Part shown: positions 61,780-64,000 of the stretch, one piece after another
Layout: every line of letters begins with the position of its first letter
Position numbering within the stretch: the stretch's first letter is position 1
From: Roseiarcus sp963730555
GTDB taxonomy: Bacteria; Pseudomonadota; Alphaproteobacteria; Rhizobiales; Beijerinckiaceae
DNA length: 64,000 bases
Reading direction: 5' to 3'
Assembly (NCBI GenBank): GCA_963730555.1
Contig: CAVSSS010000039.1
Location: 1 to 64,000, forward strand
The notes under the pieces: generated by a model
Told to the model about the DNA's origin: nothing
Databases searched by the model: none
Seen by the model: only the letters and a program-made list of their open reading frames with translations
Program-made: the position numbers and the translations under genes

Positions 61780-62116
61780 CAGTTACACCCGGGCTAGGGC
61801 GCGGCGGCGTCGAGACATACGACGGGTGTACGGTCCAGCCTGCACGCTCTCGCTCGCCTCCTGGTCAAAGCTTTCCTTTTCGTCGTCGCCGGCTCGTTTG
61901 CGTTTCCATTTCTATCCGCTAGCCAACGCCAAGCGTAGCCGCGACGCGGCGGCCCATTACCCGAGTTGCACGGTCTTGTGGCCCAGTCGTAGCTTGGGAT
62001 TCGGCGAGCATGTTGCTCTTCAAACCGCTGCCGTTGCGCTGACAACGCCTGCGCGGGAGATCGGCTGAAGCCCTTTCAAGGCCGGATGGCTGCGCCAGCG
62101 TGACGAGGACTTCGAC
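61780..62116. other. Intergenic region without recognised gene
   Basis: About 340 bases between the catalase terminator and the nucleoside hydrolase. Short frames on both strands show no family features. No repeat, riboswitch-like or palindromic signal was found. Confidence 0.4.
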
Positions 62117-63071
62117 GTGAGCAGCCCCTGCAGAATGATCATCGATGTCGATCCCGGTATCGACGACGCCATGGCGATTTTCTACGCTGTCCGCCGGCCG
62201 GGCATAAAGCTCGAGGCTCTCACCACAACCTTCGGCAACACCGACACCGCGATCGCGACCGGCAATACGCTGCGGGTGCTGGAGCTTCTGGGGCGGCCGG
62301 ACATTCTCGTCGCAAAAGGAGTTCGAGCGCTCACTCATTCACCCCTATGTCCGGCGCGCCGATCACGTTCACGGGCAGAATGCGATCGGCGATATCGAGC
62401 TTCCGGAGCCGAAGATCAGGCCGACCGAGGAGCACGCCAGCGATCTCATCATCCGCATGGCGAAAGAAAGCCCGGGCGAGATCACGCTTTGTCCGGTGGG
62501 GCCTGTCACCAACCTCGCGTTGTCGATTGCCAAGGCGCCAGAGATCGCCAAGCTCTTGCGCAAGATTGTCATCATGGGGTCGACGATATTTCATCCCGGC
62601 ATTCACGGGCCCGCAGCGCCGATGGTCGATGCGAATTTCGCCAACGATCCCGAGGCGGCGCATATCGTGCTTCGGTCTGGCGCCGACACAACCCTGGTTG
62701 GAATGGACGTGACGATGACGACCCTGTTTTCGCGAGACATGCTCGACGAGGTCGCGCGCGAGGGCGACGAGGCGGCGAAGACGCTGATGCGGATGACGGA
62801 ATTCTACGTGAAGGCCTACAAAAGCATGTATGCCGGCATAGAAGGCTGTGGTCTGCACGATCCGCTTGCGGTCGCAGTAGCGGAAGATCCGAGCCTGGCC
62901 AGAACGGAGCGGATGTTCGTCGACGTGGAGTTGCACGGAGAGTTCACCCGCGGACAGACGATCGCCGATCGGCGACGGACCGCCGTCGCCGTACACAATG
63001 CCGAGGTCTGCATGGACATAGACCGCCCGCGCTTTTTGGCGAACTTTCTGGCCGCGATCAAAGGGTGCTGA
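62117..63071 (+). CDS. Inosine-uridine-type nucleoside hydrolase, frameshifted
   Basis: Ca2+-dependent N-ribohydrolase that splits nucleosides into base and ribose. The N-terminal signature is IIDVDPGIDDAMAIFYAV (Asp cluster), then ALTTTFGNTDTAIATGNTLR, VHGQNAIGDIELPEP in corrected frame, EITLCPVGPVTNLALSIAKA, IVIMGSTIFHPGIHGPAAPM, DANFANDPEAAHIVL, and LHDPLAVAVAEDPSL with the late Asp-His pair region. The frame breaks near LTHHPYVRRADH: an extra T at 62338-62339 explains it. From GTG 62117 it has 317 residues; the ATG at 62135 is also possible. It is convergent with a permease that may import the nucleosides. Confidence 0.9.
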
Positions 63072-63148
63072 GCACCGCTGGTCCGGACGCCGACATGGGC
63101 TTTGTGTCGCCCGCAGCCGCGACGACTTCAAGAGCGATCGCCAGGGGC

Positions 63149-64000
63149 CTATGTCGACCCGACCGTCGGCCCTTTTTCTTCCGCCGCTATCGGCGCCGAG
63201 CGAATTCGGCGGCGATGACTGATAACGAGCGCAAGCAGAGTTGCAACATAGGGCGCAATATCCGTGAGCTGATTGGGGAGGCCGCGACTCTGCAGGTTCA
63301 CCCCGATCGCGTCGGCGAAGCCGAACAGCGCACAGGCGGCTGCGGCGTAAAACGGATTGTTGCGGCCAAGCATGACCGCGACCACTGCGATCCATCCGCG
63401 GCCTGCGCTCATGTCCTCGGCAAAGACGCTGACCGCACCAAGCGACAGCTGCGCCCCAGCGAGACCGGTGAGCGCGCCGGCTACGAGCACTGTCACGATC
63501 CGGTAGCGGACGACGTCGACGCCGAGCGCCCGCGCCGCCTCTGGCTGTTCGCCTACACCGCGTAGCCGCAGTCCGACTGGCGTCAGGAAAAGAACGACGC
63601 TGATCAGCGCGGTCAGCGCCCAGACCGCCCACGTCAGCGCCGACTGGCGGGCGAATGCCCAGCCGAGGACGGGGACGCCGACAAGCGGCGGAATCGTGAT
63701 CCGGCCAAGCCCGACCACATTGGGGTCGCTGAAGGTTCCACTGACGCCAAAGACGACCCGCAGCAGATACGCCGTCAGTCCCGACGCGAGCAGGTTCATG
63801 CCGATGCCGATTACGACCGGATCGCCGCGGAAGATCGTCGCGCCATAGCCAAGGATCAGCGAAAAGACGGCCGCCGCGGCCATCGCCGCGGCGACGCCAG
63901 CGAACGCGCTGTGACCGGAGTAGCTGCCGACAATCGCAGCGAAGGCGCCGACAAGCATCTGGCCCTCGAGCGCGAGATTGAACACGCCAACCCGTCCGCA
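63149..64000 (-). CDS. ABC-transporter permease, BPD_transp_2 type (nucleoside/sugar), runs off the right edge
   Basis: About 284 residues are in the window; the frame is open to the edge, and the sequence before MFNLALEGQM (CGRVGV) looks like the continued family pattern (RSGVFNIGLEG-type), so the N-terminus lies outside. About eight membrane segments are visible. The FNLALEGQMLVGAFAAIVGS start, FRGDPVVIGIGMNLLASGLT, GVGEQPEAARALGVDVVRYR (EAA loop) and GRGWIAVVAVMLGRNNPFYA segments are typical of the permeases paired with BMP-family nucleoside-binding proteins. Next to a nucleoside hydrolase it is likely a nucleoside importer. The partner genes must lie to the right. Confidence 0.88.
   Translation of the reverse strand, partial: CGRVGVFNLALEGQMLVGAFAAIVGSYSGHSAFAGVAAAMAAAAVFSLILGYGATIFRGDPVVIGIGMNLLASGLTAYLLRVVFGVSGTFSDPNVVGLGRITIPPLVGVPVLGWAFARQSALTWAVWALTALISVVLFLTPVGLRLRGVGEQPEAARALGVDVVRYRIVTVLVAGALTGLAGAQLSLGAVSVFAEDMSAGRGWIAVVAVMLGRNNPFYAAAACALFGFADAIGVNLQSRGLPNQLTDIAPYVATLLALVISHRRRIRSAPIAAEEKGPTVGST

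Noticed and set aside
1..64000. CRISPR arrays, rRNA and tRNA genes
   Set aside because: No regularly spaced direct repeats, no rRNA-like stretches and no recognisable tRNA cloverleaf were seen by eye; a tRNAscan or Infernal run could still find something I missed.

Overview
The window is GC-rich DNA from an alphaproteobacterium, most likely of the Hyphomicrobiales (Rhizobiales). Support comes from RpoB and L10 sequence style, an Irr-type iron box, an EcfG-type general-stress promoter, a PuuD urate hydroxylase, two-REP palindromic repeats of the type common in this order, and a speF-like leader before ornithine decarboxylase. A more exact placement is not justified from the sequence alone.

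Layout. 1-2216 (minus): start of rpoB, then rplL and rplJ; rplA/rplK do not follow, and a ~0.8 kb non-coding stretch and a small Tat protein take their place. 3787-9694 (plus): a glycosyltransferase and a GDP-D-glycero-D-manno-heptose module (gmhA-like isomerase, epimerase, a fused guanylyltransferase/GmhB phosphatase/P-loop kinase, hddA-like kinase). 9831-12766: alcohol dehydrogenase, DUF6790 membrane protein, enolase-superfamily dehydratase. 12892-17528: accessory patch with a complete IS30 element, a small unknown gene and a membrane STAND-ATPase/LRR protein. 17604-23581 (mostly minus): DODA-type dioxygenase, PsiF-like protein, DUF1203 remnant, TonB-C-like protein, xylA, and an overlapping puuD-amidohydrolase purine pair. 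23863-28005: tolQ-tolR-tolA, a second TolA-C-domain protein and tolB, without pal. 28049-30371: DUF2189 protein and an FTR1/cupredoxin iron-uptake pair behind tandem Irr-like boxes. 30860-38855: ornithine decarboxylase with long leader, PEP-CTERM protein, phosphoesterase, solute-binding protein, Nudix, SohB-like protease and a small secreted protein. 39123-45421: HlyD / double ABC-2 permease / HlyD export module, then ettA. 45490-50403: vanadium haloperoxidase, an iron-box-controlled RHH protein, glyoxalase, and a Tat subunit plus GMC oxidoreductase. 50468-57170: broken Phd/VapC pair, HAD hydrolase, membrane protein, iolG-like dehydrogenase, ggt, L,D-transpeptidase. 57361-60003: two-subunit molybdenum hydroxylase. 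60455-61717: manganese catalase fused to a YciF/DUF892 domain with an EcfG-type promoter. 62117-64000: nucleoside hydrolase and a convergent ABC permease running off the end.

A major caveat is sequence quality or decay. About 30 single-base indels break about 20 genes, including the normally essential rplJ and rplL. They are mostly +/-1 changes in short runs and cluster at roughly 1-17.5 kb and 47-55 kb, while long genes between 19.7 and 47 kb are mostly intact. I read most of them as assembly or consensus errors and give gene spans as they would be after correction; Phd/VapC and DUF1203 look more like true decay.

No tRNA, rRNA or CRISPR array was recognised. The most interesting items are the STAND-LRR membrane protein beside IS30, the catalase-YciF fusion with its stress promoter, the three-domain heptose enzyme, the ATPase-less double-permease exporter, and two Irr-type iron boxes, one of them a perfect palindrome before an RHH protein.
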